Shown piece by piece: positions 1 to 8,826 of a DNA stretch of 64,000 nt. Made by a program: the position numbers and the translations under genes. The notes beneath the pieces are model-generated. The model was not told where the DNA came from. It saw only the letters and a list, made by a program, of their open reading frames with translations, and did no database searches. Source of the DNA: CAYJLF01 sp964371055. Lineage in GTDB: Bacteria; Eisenbacteria; RBG-16-71-46; CAIMUX01. The DNA lies in assembly GCA_964371055.1 (NCBI GenBank), contig CAYJLF010000021.1, positions 41,799 to 105,798 of the forward strand, written 5' to 3'. How positions within the stretch are numbered: position 1 is the stretch's first letter; the number at the start of each line of letters is the position of its first letter.

Positions 1-237
1 CCCCCGATGACAAGGCGGGCGCATCGCCCGGTCCGGCGCACGCCGGGCCGAACGACCGGCTCCGGGCCGGTCGCACCCGGGCATCGGGACGCAAAGGACA
101 TGCCAAGCCGGGCCGGCTCGAATCCGTCCAATTCTCGGGCAGTTGTGACCAGGAGACCGCCCGCCTGCTGCCGGGCGCCGCGCGAATTGCACGGCGAAAC
201 CGCCCACAGGATGCGGGATGCGGCGGCGGGAGGCCGG

Positions 238-2367
238 CTACGGAAGGACGACGACGGAGCGGGTCGAGCGACCGGCCGGCGTTTCGAGCGTGAGGTAGTA
301 GAGGCCGGCTGCCTGCCGGGACGGCGCGAGATCGTCCCACGCCACGCGATAGAGGCCGGGGGAGAGAGAGCCGGCCTCCATCGATCCGACTTCGCGCCCC
401 GAGACATCGAAGAGGCGCAGGCGCGCCCGCCCCGCCACCGGGATCGTAAGCGTGATCCGGTCCCCGGCACGCGCCGGGTTCGGGACGACCAGGGACGGTC
501 CCTCCCCGGACGCGAACGGACCGGCATCGGATGGCAGGATGAGGATGAAGGAGGGATCGGCGCCGGTGCCGACCGCCGCGTGCCCCGCAACGTCCCGAGC
601 CACGACCCGAAGGTGCGCCTTGCCGCTCGGAGGGCCGGTGACTTTCCAGGACCAGGACCCGGCATTCTCGATCCACCCCGCCAGCCGCTCGAACGGCCCG
701 TCGGGGCCGGCGCGAGACAGCAACAGATCGACGCTCGAGACCGTGTCGTTGTCGGCGGCGTTCCACCGCAGGTCGACGAGGCGGCCGACGACCAGAGTAT
801 CCCCGCCGTCCGGCCAGACGACCGTCACGGTCGGGGCGGCGTCATCGAGAAAGACGGCTCCCACCTCGGTCGGGCCGTCGATCGAGATCTGAATCGGATT
901 GGCTGATCCGCCCGCGTCCCCCTGCCACTCGTGAAACGCCCATCCTTCGCCCGGTATCGCCGTCAGCGTCACCTCCGCACCCGGGTCGTACCCCGGCTCG
1001 TCCGGTTCGCGCAGGACCTCCCCCTCGCCGACGATCGTGACGGTGAGTGGATGGCGGGGCCCCGTCGTGAAACGCCAGCTGTCGCCGACGGTCGTCTGGT
1101 CCGCATCGCTCACGCTCGCCCTCCACTCATAGAGGGTGAGGGGCAGGCGTCCCGGCCAGCTGCAGCCGGCGACCTCTCCGTCGGCGACGCGGACGACGGC
1201 GATCGTCTCCCAGGCAGCCTCGCGGCGCAGCGCGGGGAGCGGGAGGGTGAAGCTGCTGCAGGAATCGGCGTCCGCTTCCCACTCGTCCAGCACCGGCGAA
1301 TAGGTCAGGACCTGCACCCGCTCCAGGGCCGGCTGGAAGCGCATCAACCGCATCCAGCCGTTGCCACCGTTCTCGCGGTTCTGGTAATTGGCGAGAACCG
1401 TGTGGATCAGACGCCCCTCATGGGCGTCCGTCCGACGCCCCTCGCCGGCCACGTGGCCGCAGACCATGAGCAAGAGGCTCGGGTGATGCTTCAGCGCGTC
1501 GTAGAGAATCTGCCCCTGCGGCCCGAACCGGCCGGGATTACCAGGATGGATCAGATAGTGGGCGGAAACGATCGCCAGCGCCTGCGGGTGCGCGGCGATC
1601 AGGCTGTCGGCCCACGCCAGCACCGTGGGGTTCTGGTTCTGGTCGAACTCGAGGCTGACGATGATGAAGTCGATCCCACCGGAACGGAAACGGACCCAGT
1701 GGTTGTCGCTGTTGGCTCCGTAATGCCCGCCGTAGTAAGATCGACCCGCGAAGCGCCCTTCGCCGAAGAAGTAGTTGTACTGGATCGTCGTCCCGTCGGG
1801 GTCGCCCCGGGGCCACTGCTCATGGTTGCCGCACGCCACGTGAAACGGCATTCCTTCGGGCAGTTCGCCCCCGAGGCTGTCCTCCAGGACCGTCATCGCC
1901 GTATCGGCATTCAGCCACTCCCGCCAGGCGTAAGGCGCGTCGCCGTTCTCCACGAGGTCGCCGACGTGGACCGCGAAGACGATGTTCCACTCCGCGCGGT
2001 GCGCCATGATCCACTCGGTCTGCGCGATGAAGAACCGGAGATCGCCGCCGTTGACTTCCGCGGTGTAGTACTGCGTATCGGGAATGATCGCAACGGTGAA
2101 GTCGGGCCCGGGGACCCAGGCTGGTCGCCCCTCGAAGGTGACGGTGAGACTGTCGCCGTCGAGATCATCGACGAGGACGCGAAGCTGCGGCGTGTTCAAC
2201 ACTCCGCTCGCGCCGTCCGGCGGATCGACGAGCGTGGGGGCGAGGGGCGCGGTCGCCCGTGCGGTCGCGGCCATCAAGGCGAGCGCGAGCAGGACTCCAG
2301 CCGCGCGGGGCGGCCGGACGCGGATCACGGAGCGCGCGATCCGGACCGAAGGAAGAGCGATACACAC
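238..2367 (-). CDS. Secreted calcineurin-like metallophosphoesterase with InlB-type repeat and C-terminal sorting domain
   Basis: 709 aa, GTG start preceded by GGGAGG. A basic N-terminus and hydrophobic stretch (about residues 14-38, ending ATARA) form a signal peptide. The metallophosphoesterase core shows PDTQYY (D97), GDLVE (about 136-140), GNHE (about 180-183), SAH (about 268-270) and CGHV (about 303-306), the usual order of metal ligands for a dinuclear phosphoesterase. A bacterial/InlB-like repeat follows at about 443-510. The last 90 residues (VVPNPA, LRLFDVSGREV, AGLYYLTLET) are a FlgD-like/type IX-type sorting domain. I infer export to the cell surface or medium; the substrate cannot be told. 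Divergent from the sulfatase-like gene at 2700. Confidence 0.85.
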   Translation of the reverse strand: MCIALPSVRIARSVIRVRPPRAAGVLLALALMAATARATAPLAPTLVDPPDGASGVLNTPQLRVLVDDLDGDSLTVTFEGRPAWVPGPDFTVAIIPDTQYYTAEVNGGDLRFFIAQTEWIMAHRAEWNIVFAVHVGDLVENGDAPYAWREWLNADTAMTVLEDSLGGELPEGMPFHVACGNHEQWPRGDPDGTTIQYNYFFGEGRFAGRSYYGGHYGANSDNHWVRFRSGGIDFIIVSLEFDQNQNPTVLAWADSLIAAHPQALAIVSAHYLIHPGNPGRFGPQGQILYDALKHHPSLLLMVCGHVAGEGRRTDAHEGRLIHTVLANYQNRENGGNGWMRLMRFQPALERVQVLTYSPVLDEWEADADSCSSFTLPLPALRREAAWETIAVVRVADGEVAGCSWPGRLPLTLYEWRASVSDADQTTVGDSWRFTTGPRHPLTVTIVGEGEVLREPDEPGYDPGAEVTLTAIPGEGWAFHEWQGDAGGSANPIQISIDGPTEVGAVFLDDAAPTVTVVWPDGGDTLVVGRLVDLRWNAADNDTVSSVDLLLSRAGPDGPFERLAGWIENAGSWSWKVTGPPSGKAHLRVVARDVAGHAAVGTGADPSFILILPSDAGPFASGEGPSLVVPNPARAGDRITLTIPVAGRARLRLFDVSGREVGSMEAGSLSPGLYRVAWDDLAPSRQAAGLYYLTLETPAGRSTRSVVVLP

Positions 2368-2385
2368 ACCCGCCTCCCTCTGCTC

Positions 2386-2400
2386 GTTCCTCCGAGGAAC
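2386..2400. repeat. Perfect 15-bp palindrome in the 5' leader of the phosphoesterase gene
   Basis: GTTCCTC-C-GAGGAAC, a 7+1+7 inverted repeat ending 19 bp upstream of the phosphoesterase GTG and downstream of its candidate promoter. It could be an operator or an RNA hairpin. Its one-base loop favours protein binding over a stable RNA loop. Confidence 0.45.
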
Positions 2401-2467
2401 CTCCGATCCGGACGAGGCCCACCGACGATGCGCACGAGACCCCTCGGGGTCATGAACGGGCGCACCG

Positions 2468-2497
2468 AGAATAGCAGGGTCCGCGCGCCGTCAGCAA
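2468..2497 (-). promoter_or_regulatory. Candidate sigma70-type promoter for the phosphoesterase gene
   Basis: On the minus strand TTGCTG (2497-2492), 18 bp, then TATTCT (2473-2468), with a TG one base before the -10 (extended -10). Transcription would begin near 2461, giving a leader of about 94 nt. Sequence match only. Confidence 0.45.
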
Positions 2498-2699
2498 TCA
2501 GGCGATCCCGGAGGTCGGATCCGGCGGGGTCCTTCCGGCGGGAGACCGGCGACCCGGGGTCCCCTCGCCTCGCCCTGGCGAGTCAGGTATGCTGGCGCGG
2601 TCCGCGTCGCGGAGCGGGGTCGGTCGCAGGCCAGAAGCCTCATCGCCCGAACCGGATTCCGACGACTCCGTCCGCCGCCCTGCCAAGGGGAGAATCGAC

Positions 2700-5231
2700 A
2701 TGCCGTTGCTGTTTCACGGTCACCGCTGCGACGCGACATCTCCGAGATCGACCCGGTCGCCGGCCGCGCGCGCTCTCGGGTTCGGCCGCGCGCCTGCCGT
2801 CCGCCTTCTGACCGGCGGCCTGACGGCACTCTTCGTCCTCGCCCTGGTCCTGGGCTGCGAGCGTGAACCGTCCCCCGGCGGCAAGTCCTCCGACCCGCGG
2901 GGACCGGCTGGTGGGACCGCAACGTCGCGCGGCGGCGCGGGCGGCGCGGCGGGGCCGTGGCTCTCCGTCCCGTCCCCCGCGCGTCCCTATGACCTCATCC
3001 TCATCACGCTCGACACCACCCGGCAAGACCGTCTCTCCTGTTATGGCGCCATGTCCGGCACGACCCCGCACCTCGATGCTTTCGCCCAAGATGCCCTCCG
3101 GTTCGAGAACGCGCAAAGCCCCGTCCCGGTCACGTTGCCGGCGCATACGTCGATCCTGACCGGTCTCTGGCCGTTCGAGCACGGCGTCCGGAACAACGGC
3201 ACTTTCATCGCCTCCGACACTCTGACCACGCTCGCCGAGCTGCTGCGCGGCAAAGGCTACGAGACGGGAGCGATCCTCGGCGCTTTTCCCCTCGTCGCGC
3301 AGTTCGGCCTGAATCAGGGCTTCGACCACTACGACGACACCTTTCCGGCGGTCAGTCGGGAGCGAGAAGAGGAGACCGCGCGCCGTCCCGGCGACGAGGT
3401 CACGCGGCTCGCCCTCGCCTGGCTGGACGGGCGCACGACGAAACCGTTCTTCCTCTGGGCTCACTATTACGATCCGCACCATCCCTACCGGCCGGCCGAA
3501 TCGTTCCGCGGTCGCTGGCCGCTCGATCCGTACACCGGCGCGGTCGCCACGATGGACCAGGCGGTCGGACGACTCCTGGACGAGGCGCGCCGCCGGGGAC
3601 GCCTGGACCGCGCGGTGGTGATCATCGCGGGCGACCATGGCGAAGGACTGGGCGACCACGTGGAGCTGACCCACACCGTCTTCATCTACGGCGAGACCCA
3701 GCATGTGCCGTTGCTCCTCAGCCTCCCGCACGACGGCCCGTTCGCGGGCGACGCCTGGCGCGGACGCCAGGTCTCCGGCCTGGTCAGCCTGGTCGACCTC
3801 CTCGCCACCAGTTGGAACGCCCTTGGCTTCGCCCCGAACGAGCTGCCCCGCCAATCCGGGCAGAGCCTTCTCCCCCTGGCGAGCGGCGGCGGCGAGCCGC
3901 GCGCCAGCGTCTACCACGAGAGCCTGATCCCCCGCCTGGAGAGCTGGGCGGCCGAACTCCGCGGTCTGCAGACCGAGCGGTGGAAGTATATCCGCGCACC
4001 GCGTCCCGAGCTCTATGATCTCGCGAGCGACCCGGGCGAGCGGTTGAACCTCGCCGATCGCGAGAAAGGACGCGTGCGCGAGATGGAAGAGGCGCTCGCG
4101 CGGCTGCTGCAAGGTGAGCGGCAGTCGACCGAGGCGGTGCTCGACCGCGAGACGATCGAGCGACTGCGCAGCCTCGGCTACCTGGCGGGCGGCCTCTCCT
4201 CGAGTGGGCCGGCCCCGACCGCCGATCCCAAGGAGATGATCTGGGTGCCGATGGCCGTGACCCGCGCCCAGGAGCTGGCGGCCGAGTCGAGGGTGGCCGA
4301 GGCGCTCTCCGCCGTCGACTCCGTCCTGGCCCGGCATCCCGAGACCAGCCTCGCCCGTCAACTGCGCGCTCTTTACCTCACCCGCCTCGGACGCGCGGGC
4401 GAGGCGGTCGCGGCCTACCAGAAGGCCCTGGTCGACTGCGGCGACTGCCCCGAGAAGCTGAAGTTGATGCAGGGGTACATCTATGCCCTGCTGGGCGCCA
4501 CGCGCCACGACGAGGCGCTGCGGCAGGCGAGGTCGCTCGTGGACGCCTATCCGCGTGAACCGTGGCTGCACCTTCTGCTCGGGGAAGCGCTCCTCGCGAA
4601 CGGCGACGTCGAGGGCGCCCGCACGGCGGTGATCGAGGAACGGAAGGTCCTCCCGCACGACCCGGCGCCCCTGCTGACCCTGGCCACGATCGAAAAGTCC
4701 GCGGGCCGCATGGCAGAGGCGGAGCGCGCGCTGCGGGACGCGCTGCGCCTGCGCGCCGACGATCCGGACACGCAGGTCCAGCTCGCACAGCTTCTGATCG
4801 ACACGAATCGCCCGGCGGATGGGAATGCGATCCTCGACCGGGTGCTGGCGGCGAGCCCGCTCCATCCCGGAGCGAACTTCCATCGCGCCGAAGCATTGCG
4901 CCGCGCGGGACGGAAGGAGGAGGCGATCCTTAGCTACCGCACGGCCCTCGCCGCGCAGCCGGGCGATCCTTTGCTGCTGCACCGGCTTGGCAACACCTAT
5001 CTCGACCTCAACCGGCTCGACGAGGCGCGCGGTTGCTTCGAGACGGCCGTGCGGGCCGGGCGGGCGACCCAGGGGGTCCTCGCCAGTTACGGGATCGTGT
5101 CGGCGCGCCAGGGGAGGCCGCAGGATGCGGTGCGGCAATGGGAGGAGGCGATCCGCCTCGATCCCCAGAGTCCCATGGTGCCGATGCTGCAGAAGCAGAT
5201 CGCGGATCTGCGGGGCAGATCCCGCGACTGA
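2700..5231 (+). CDS. Sulfatase/alkaline-phosphatase-superfamily lipoprotein with C-terminal TPR repeats
   Basis: 843 aa from the ATG at 2700, which has AAGGGGAG just upstream; an in-frame start at 2589 lacks this. The hydrophobic segment ends LVLGC (C53), a lipobox. The sulfatase-fold domain runs about 97-500: LITLDTTRQDR with D105, then VTLPAHTSILTG, HYYDPHHPY, GDHGEGLGDH and ELYDLASDPGE. Where sulfatases have the formylglycine Cys/Ser (C-x-P-S-R), this protein has T145-L-P-A-H. It is therefore probably not a classical sulfatase; Thr nucleophiles are known in phosphoethanolamine and lipoteichoic-acid transferases of this superfamily. Residues about 510-840 are TPR repeats. Inference: envelope-anchored phospho- or transferase activity with a protein-binding platform. 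Confidence 0.85.
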   Translation: MPLLFHGHRCDATSPRSTRSPAARALGFGRAPAVRLLTGGLTALFVLALVLGCEREPSPGGKSSDPRGPAGGTATSRGGAGGAAGPWLSVPSPARPYDLILITLDTTRQDRLSCYGAMSGTTPHLDAFAQDALRFENAQSPVPVTLPAHTSILTGLWPFEHGVRNNGTFIASDTLTTLAELLRGKGYETGAILGAFPLVAQFGLNQGFDHYDDTFPAVSREREEETARRPGDEVTRLALAWLDGRTTKPFFLWAHYYDPHHPYRPAESFRGRWPLDPYTGAVATMDQAVGRLLDEARRRGRLDRAVVIIAGDHGEGLGDHVELTHTVFIYGETQHVPLLLSLPHDGPFAGDAWRGRQVSGLVSLVDLLATSWNALGFAPNELPRQSGQSLLPLASGGGEPRASVYHESLIPRLESWAAELRGLQTERWKYIRAPRPELYDLASDPGERLNLADREKGRVREMEEALARLLQGERQSTEAVLDRETIERLRSLGYLAGGLSSSGPAPTADPKEMIWVPMAVTRAQELAAESRVAEALSAVDSVLARHPETSLARQLRALYLTRLGRAGEAVAAYQKALVDCGDCPEKLKLMQGYIYALLGATRHDEALRQARSLVDAYPREPWLHLLLGEALLANGDVEGARTAVIEERKVLPHDPAPLLTLATIEKSAGRMAEAERALRDALRLRADDPDTQVQLAQLLIDTNRPADGNAILDRVLAASPLHPGANFHRAEALRRAGRKEEAILSYRTALAAQPGDPLLLHRLGNTYLDLNRLDEARGCFETAVRAGRATQGVLASYGIVSARQGRPQDAVRQWEEAIRLDPQSPMVPMLQKQIADLRGRSRD

Positions 5232-5288
5232 GGTCCCGTCACCGAGCCCAAGCCACGGAACCAGCGCGGCCCCGCCGCGTGGTCGGCG

Positions 5289-7322
5289 CTACGCTCGGCG
5301 CGGATACGCCTCCGCCACCGCCGCCCGCACAATGGTCTCGTCTGCGGTGAACGGCAGCGTGACGCGCAGGTTTTCCTCGTGGGCGACCGCGTCGCGCACC
5401 GCGGCGATGGCGCCGGCGTTCCCCGCCCACGCCCGCCGGGCCAGCCCGTTGCCGACATCCCAGCCAAGCATCGTCCGCGCCCGCCGACCGGCCGAGGCCG
5501 AGCCGTCCAGCACCAGGCCGAATCCGCCGTTGATCACCTCGCCCCACCCGACCCCCCCGCCGTTGTGCAGGGAAACCCAGGTCGCTCCGCGGAAGGCGTC
5601 TCCGGCAAAGTTGTGGACCGCCATGTCGGCGCAGAACATCGATCCGTCACGGATGTTCGCCGTCTCGCGGAAGGGGGAGTCGGTGCCGGCGACGTCGTGG
5701 TGATCGCGTCCCAGCACCACCGGCGCCGAGATCCGGCCGCCCTCGATCGCCTGGTTGAAGGCGAGCGCGAGTTCGATTCTCCCGTCGCGGTCGGCATAGA
5801 GGATCCGGGCCTGCGATCCGACCACGAGCCGGTTCTCCTCCGCCTGCCGGATCCAGCGCAGATTGTCGAGATTCTGCCGGCGGGTCGCGAGAGGAGCGGC
5901 GAGCGCGCGACGCTCCAGGATCTCCGCCGCGATCGCGTCGGTCGCGCGGAGGTCTTCGGCCTCCCCGCTGGTGCAGACCCAGCGGAACGGTCCGAAGCCG
6001 TAGTCGAAGCACATCGGCCCCATGATGTCCTCGACATAGCTGGGATAGGTGAAGGTGCCGTCGGGGCGGCGGATTCCCTCCGCCCCCGCGCGAGCCGCCT
6101 CCAGCAGAAACGCATTCCCGTAGTCCCAGAAGTGCATCCCGCGGTCCCGCATGGCGTGGATCGCCGCCACCTGCCGGCGCAGCGAGGAGCGGACCTCATC
6201 GCGGAACCGCTCCGGCTCACTCACCATCAGGCGGTTGGATTCCTCGATCGACAGCCCGGCCGGGTAGTACCCCCCGGTGTAAGGGTTGTGCAACGACGTC
6301 TGGTCGGAGCCGAGATCGATCGGCTGCCCGGCGCGCACCAGCTCCTCCCACAGGTCGACGACGTTTCCGAGATAGCCGATGGAAACGCCGCGCCGCTCAC
6401 GGCGGGCGCGCTCGATCCGTCCGAGCAGGCTCCCGAGGTCGGTCTCGACCTCGTCGAGCCATCCCTGTTCATGCCGCTTGTGGAGCGCCTCCGCGTTCAC
6501 CTCGGCAATCACGCCAATCGCCCCGGCGATGACGGCGGCCTTCGCCTGCGCGCCGCTCATCCCCCCGAGGCCGGAGGTGACGTAGACGCGGCCGGATAAC
6601 CCCTCGTCGCCGTCCAGACCCAGGTAGCGCCGGCCGGCATTCAGAAGCGTGATCGTCGTCCCGTGGACAATCCCCTGCGGGCCGATGTACATGAAGCTTC
6701 CGGCGGTCATCTGGCCGTAGCTGGTGACGCCGAGGGCCGCCATCCGGTCATAGTCGGCGCGCGAGGAGTAGTTGGGAATCACCATGCCGTTGGTGACGAC
6801 GACACGGGGAGCATCGGGATGCGACGGGAAGAGGCCGAGCGGATGCCCGGAATAGAGAACAAGGGTCTGATCCTCCGTCATCTCCGCCAGGTAACGCATC
6901 ACGAGGCGATACTGGGCCCAGTTCTGGAAGACGGCGCCGTTGCCGCCGTAGGTGATGAGCTCGTGCGGATGCTGCGCCACGCGGGGATCGAGGTTGTTCT
7001 GAATCATGAGCATGATCGCCGCCGCCTGGGGCGTCCGGGCCGGGTAGGCTCCGATCGGCCGCGCCTTCATCTCGTACCGGGGGCGGTAGCGCCGCATGTA
7101 GATCCGCCCGTCGCGTGCCAGCTCGCGAGCGAACTCCGGGGCGAGGAACGCATGGTGCGCGGCGGGAACGTACCGGAGGGCGTTCTGTACCGCCTGTTCC
7201 CGCTCCCGTGGGTTGAGCACCTGGGGTCGAGGCGGCGCGTGGCTGATCCCAGCTTCCTCCGGGGGCGGTTCGGGGAGGTGCTCGGGAACGCCGGCCAGAA
7301 TCTCGTCCGCAAACTCGATCAT
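5289..7322 (-). CDS. hutU: Urocanate hydratase (long form)
   Basis: 677 aa. The ATG at 7322 is preferred because GGAGGAG lies 5 nt before it; the in-frame GTG at 7328 would abut that site. Urocanase converts urocanate to 4-imidazolone-5-propionate using tightly bound NAD+. Family motifs are plain: TYGGNGAVFQNWAQYR, LYSGHPLGLFP, TSGLGGMSGAQAKA, SDQTSLHNPY and FRWVCTSGEAEDL, which contains the catalytic Cys. Common bacterial HutU is about 556 aa; this one is near the size of the animal enzyme (676 aa), so it belongs to the longer subgroup. hutI lies 7 kb away at 14764 on the same strand; hutH is not in the window. Confidence 0.95.
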   Translation of the reverse strand: MIEFADEILAGVPEHLPEPPPEEAGISHAPPRPQVLNPREREQAVQNALRYVPAAHHAFLAPEFARELARDGRIYMRRYRPRYEMKARPIGAYPARTPQAAAIMLMIQNNLDPRVAQHPHELITYGGNGAVFQNWAQYRLVMRYLAEMTEDQTLVLYSGHPLGLFPSHPDAPRVVVTNGMVIPNYSSRADYDRMAALGVTSYGQMTAGSFMYIGPQGIVHGTTITLLNAGRRYLGLDGDEGLSGRVYVTSGLGGMSGAQAKAAVIAGAIGVIAEVNAEALHKRHEQGWLDEVETDLGSLLGRIERARRERRGVSIGYLGNVVDLWEELVRAGQPIDLGSDQTSLHNPYTGGYYPAGLSIEESNRLMVSEPERFRDEVRSSLRRQVAAIHAMRDRGMHFWDYGNAFLLEAARAGAEGIRRPDGTFTYPSYVEDIMGPMCFDYGFGPFRWVCTSGEAEDLRATDAIAAEILERRALAAPLATRRQNLDNLRWIRQAEENRLVVGSQARILYADRDGRIELALAFNQAIEGGRISAPVVLGRDHHDVAGTDSPFRETANIRDGSMFCADMAVHNFAGDAFRGATWVSLHNGGGVGWGEVINGGFGLVLDGSASAGRRARTMLGWDVGNGLARRAWAGNAGAIAAVRDAVAHEENLRVTLPFTADETIVRAAVAEAYPRRA

Positions 7323-7328
7323 CGCCAC

Positions 7329-7680
7329 TCCTCCATCCGGTGCCCTTCGCCGACCGGGCGCATCCTCGTGTCCGGCTTCGGTCCAGGGCGAAGAAGACGA
7401 GGGTACCGCGTCGCGGCGCCGCCCGCTACCCCGCGGCGGCGCCCCGGTCGCCCGCCTCCCCGTTCGGCCGCGGAGATTGCTCCGGGATTCAGGCTTCGCC
7501 GTCTCGCACCGATCACCGCCGGGCGGGAGGATGTATGCTCACCGCCGGTCGCGGGATCTCGGGCGCCGCCGAGCGGCGAGCCGGTGCCGGTCGAGGTGGA
7601 TCGCGGTGGATCGAGTCGGGTCGGGGCAGAGCAAGCCGCGACGAACCTGGAACCAGGCTAGGTGCGAGGACGGAGCGCGG
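7329..7680. other. Divergent intergenic region (352 bp) between hutU and the glycosyltransferase pair
   Basis: Should contain promoters for hutU (minus) and the GT4 gene (plus). A TATGCT at 7534-7539 resembles a -10 for the plus strand but has no good -35. I see no confident palindrome or RNA. The reading frame continues open upstream of the GT4 start without homologous-looking sequence. Confidence 0.4.
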
Positions 7681-8826
7681 ATGAGGATCCTGCAGATGCT
7701 GGACATCCCCTGGCACAGTGGGCTGGCCGACTACGCTTTCTCCCTGGCGCGCGCACTCGAAGCGGCCGGGCATCGATGCCAGATCGCCGCGCCGCCAGGG
7801 AGCAGGGCCTCCCAGGCGGCGGCCGCGGCTGGTCTGTCGGTCGTACCGTTCTGTGCTCCCTCGACCCTCCCCGCCCTCCGCCGCTTCATCCGAGACGAGG
7901 GGATCGACCTTCTGAACGCACACACCGGTACGACCCACGTCCTGTCGATGCTGGCCGCGGCCTGGCCGGCATCGAGCGCAGCCAGGGGACGGAGTTCCGG
8001 CCCCCAACACCTCGCTGACAGCCGCCCGCCCCGCCGAGCGACCCGGCCAGCGGTGGTGCGGACGCGCGCCGATCGCCGGACGCTGCGCCCGCGCCCCGGC
8101 TGGCAGTTGCTCGCGGCCCGCACAGAGCGGTTCATCGGCGCGACCGAGGGGATTCGCCGCCAGTTTCTCGCGGCCTATCGCCTCCCCGAGGATCGCACGC
8201 GGGCGATCTTTCCGGCGGTGGACCTCCCTGCCGTCTGGTCGGCCCCGGTCTGGCGCGGAATGCACGCCACGCCCGGTCCGGTCGTCACGGTGCTCGGCCG
8301 GCTCGATCCGGTCAAGGGCCACCATGCCTTTCTGCGCGCGGCCGCCCGCGTGCGCGCACGGATCCCCTCGGCCACGTTCGCCCTCGTAGGACGCGCGGAA
8401 GGGTTCACGCCGGACGACCTCCAGGGCGAGGCGGCCAGCCTCGGAATCGGCGCGGCGGTGACGTGCCCGGGGCACGTGCCATCGATCACCCCGTGGATCA
8501 CCGCGTCCACCCTCGGTGTGATTCCATCCGTCGGGAGCGAGGCGGTGTCCCGCGCGGCCCTGGAGTGGATGGCGCACGGACGGGCCGTCGTCGCCTCCGC
8601 GGTCGGCGGGCTGCCTGAGTTCGTCGAGGAGGGTCGGACCGGACTCCTGGTTCCGCCGAACGATGATGCCGCGCTCGCGGACGCGATCCTCGAGCTCCTG
8701 GGCGACCCCGCTCGACTCGGGGCCTTCCCCGCGGGGGGGGGGGCCCGCGCCGCCACCTTCTTCTCCCCGGCGCGCCTGGGGGCTGAAACGATCGAGGTCT
8801 ACGAGGAGGCTCTTCGATGCGTTTGA
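7681..8826 (+). CDS. Glycosyltransferase family 4 (GT-B)
   Basis: 381 aa from ATG 7681 (MRILQMLDIPW), the natural N-terminus of a GT4 Rossmann domain; upstream in-frame codons look non-coding. N-terminal signals: HSGLADYAFSLARALEAAGH. C-terminal donor-binding half: VVTVLGRLDPVKGHHAFLRA, LVGRAEGF, IPSVGSEAVSRAALEWMAHG and VVASAVGGLPEFVEEG, the E-x7-E region of GT4. Residues about 103-125 are an Arg/Ser/Pro-rich insert unlike the family, so a compensated pair of indels there is possible. An 11-G tract (8733-8743) codes for Gly near the C-terminus. It overlaps the next glycosyltransferase by 10 bp. Likely builds a surface glycan; sugar unknown. Confidence 0.85.
   Translation: MRILQMLDIPWHSGLADYAFSLARALEAAGHRCQIAAPPGSRASQAAAAAGLSVVPFCAPSTLPALRRFIRDEGIDLLNAHTGTTHVLSMLAAAWPASSAARGRSSGPQHLADSRPPRRATRPAVVRTRADRRTLRPRPGWQLLAARTERFIGATEGIRRQFLAAYRLPEDRTRAIFPAVDLPAVWSAPVWRGMHATPGPVVTVLGRLDPVKGHHAFLRAAARVRARIPSATFALVGRAEGFTPDDLQGEAASLGIGAAVTCPGHVPSITPWITASTLGVIPSVGSEAVSRAALEWMAHGRAVVASAVGGLPEFVEEGRTGLLVPPNDDAALADAILELLGDPARLGAFPAGGGARAATFFSPARLGAETIEVYEEALRCV
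8733..8743 (+). repeat. 11-base G homopolymer inside the GT4 coding region
   Basis: Uninterrupted run of 11 G within codons for PAGGGAR. The frame is sensible on both sides, so the length as given is consistent with an intact gene. A one-base slip would truncate or extend the last 30 residues. Confidence 0.8.

Larger units (their letters stand above)
2368..2699. other. Divergent intergenic region (332 bp)
   Basis: Separates the phosphoesterase (minus) and sulfatase-like (plus) genes. It holds the minus-strand promoter and palindrome listed separately. On the plus strand a TATGCT at 2588-2593 could be a -10 for the downstream gene, but the hexamer 17 bp before it (TCGCCT) is a poor -35. No convincing small gene was seen. 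Confidence 0.5.

Noticed and set aside
1..237. Possible coding start of a plus-strand gene at position 7
   Set aside because: The frame runs antisense through the phosphoesterase gene and is Arg/Pro-rich; the first 237 bp show nothing I can support.
2640..5138. An 832-codon open frame antisense to the sulfatase-like gene
   Set aside because: Composition is Arg/Gly/Ala-rich without motifs, and its frame mirrors the codon bias of the real gene; long antisense frames are expected at this GC content.
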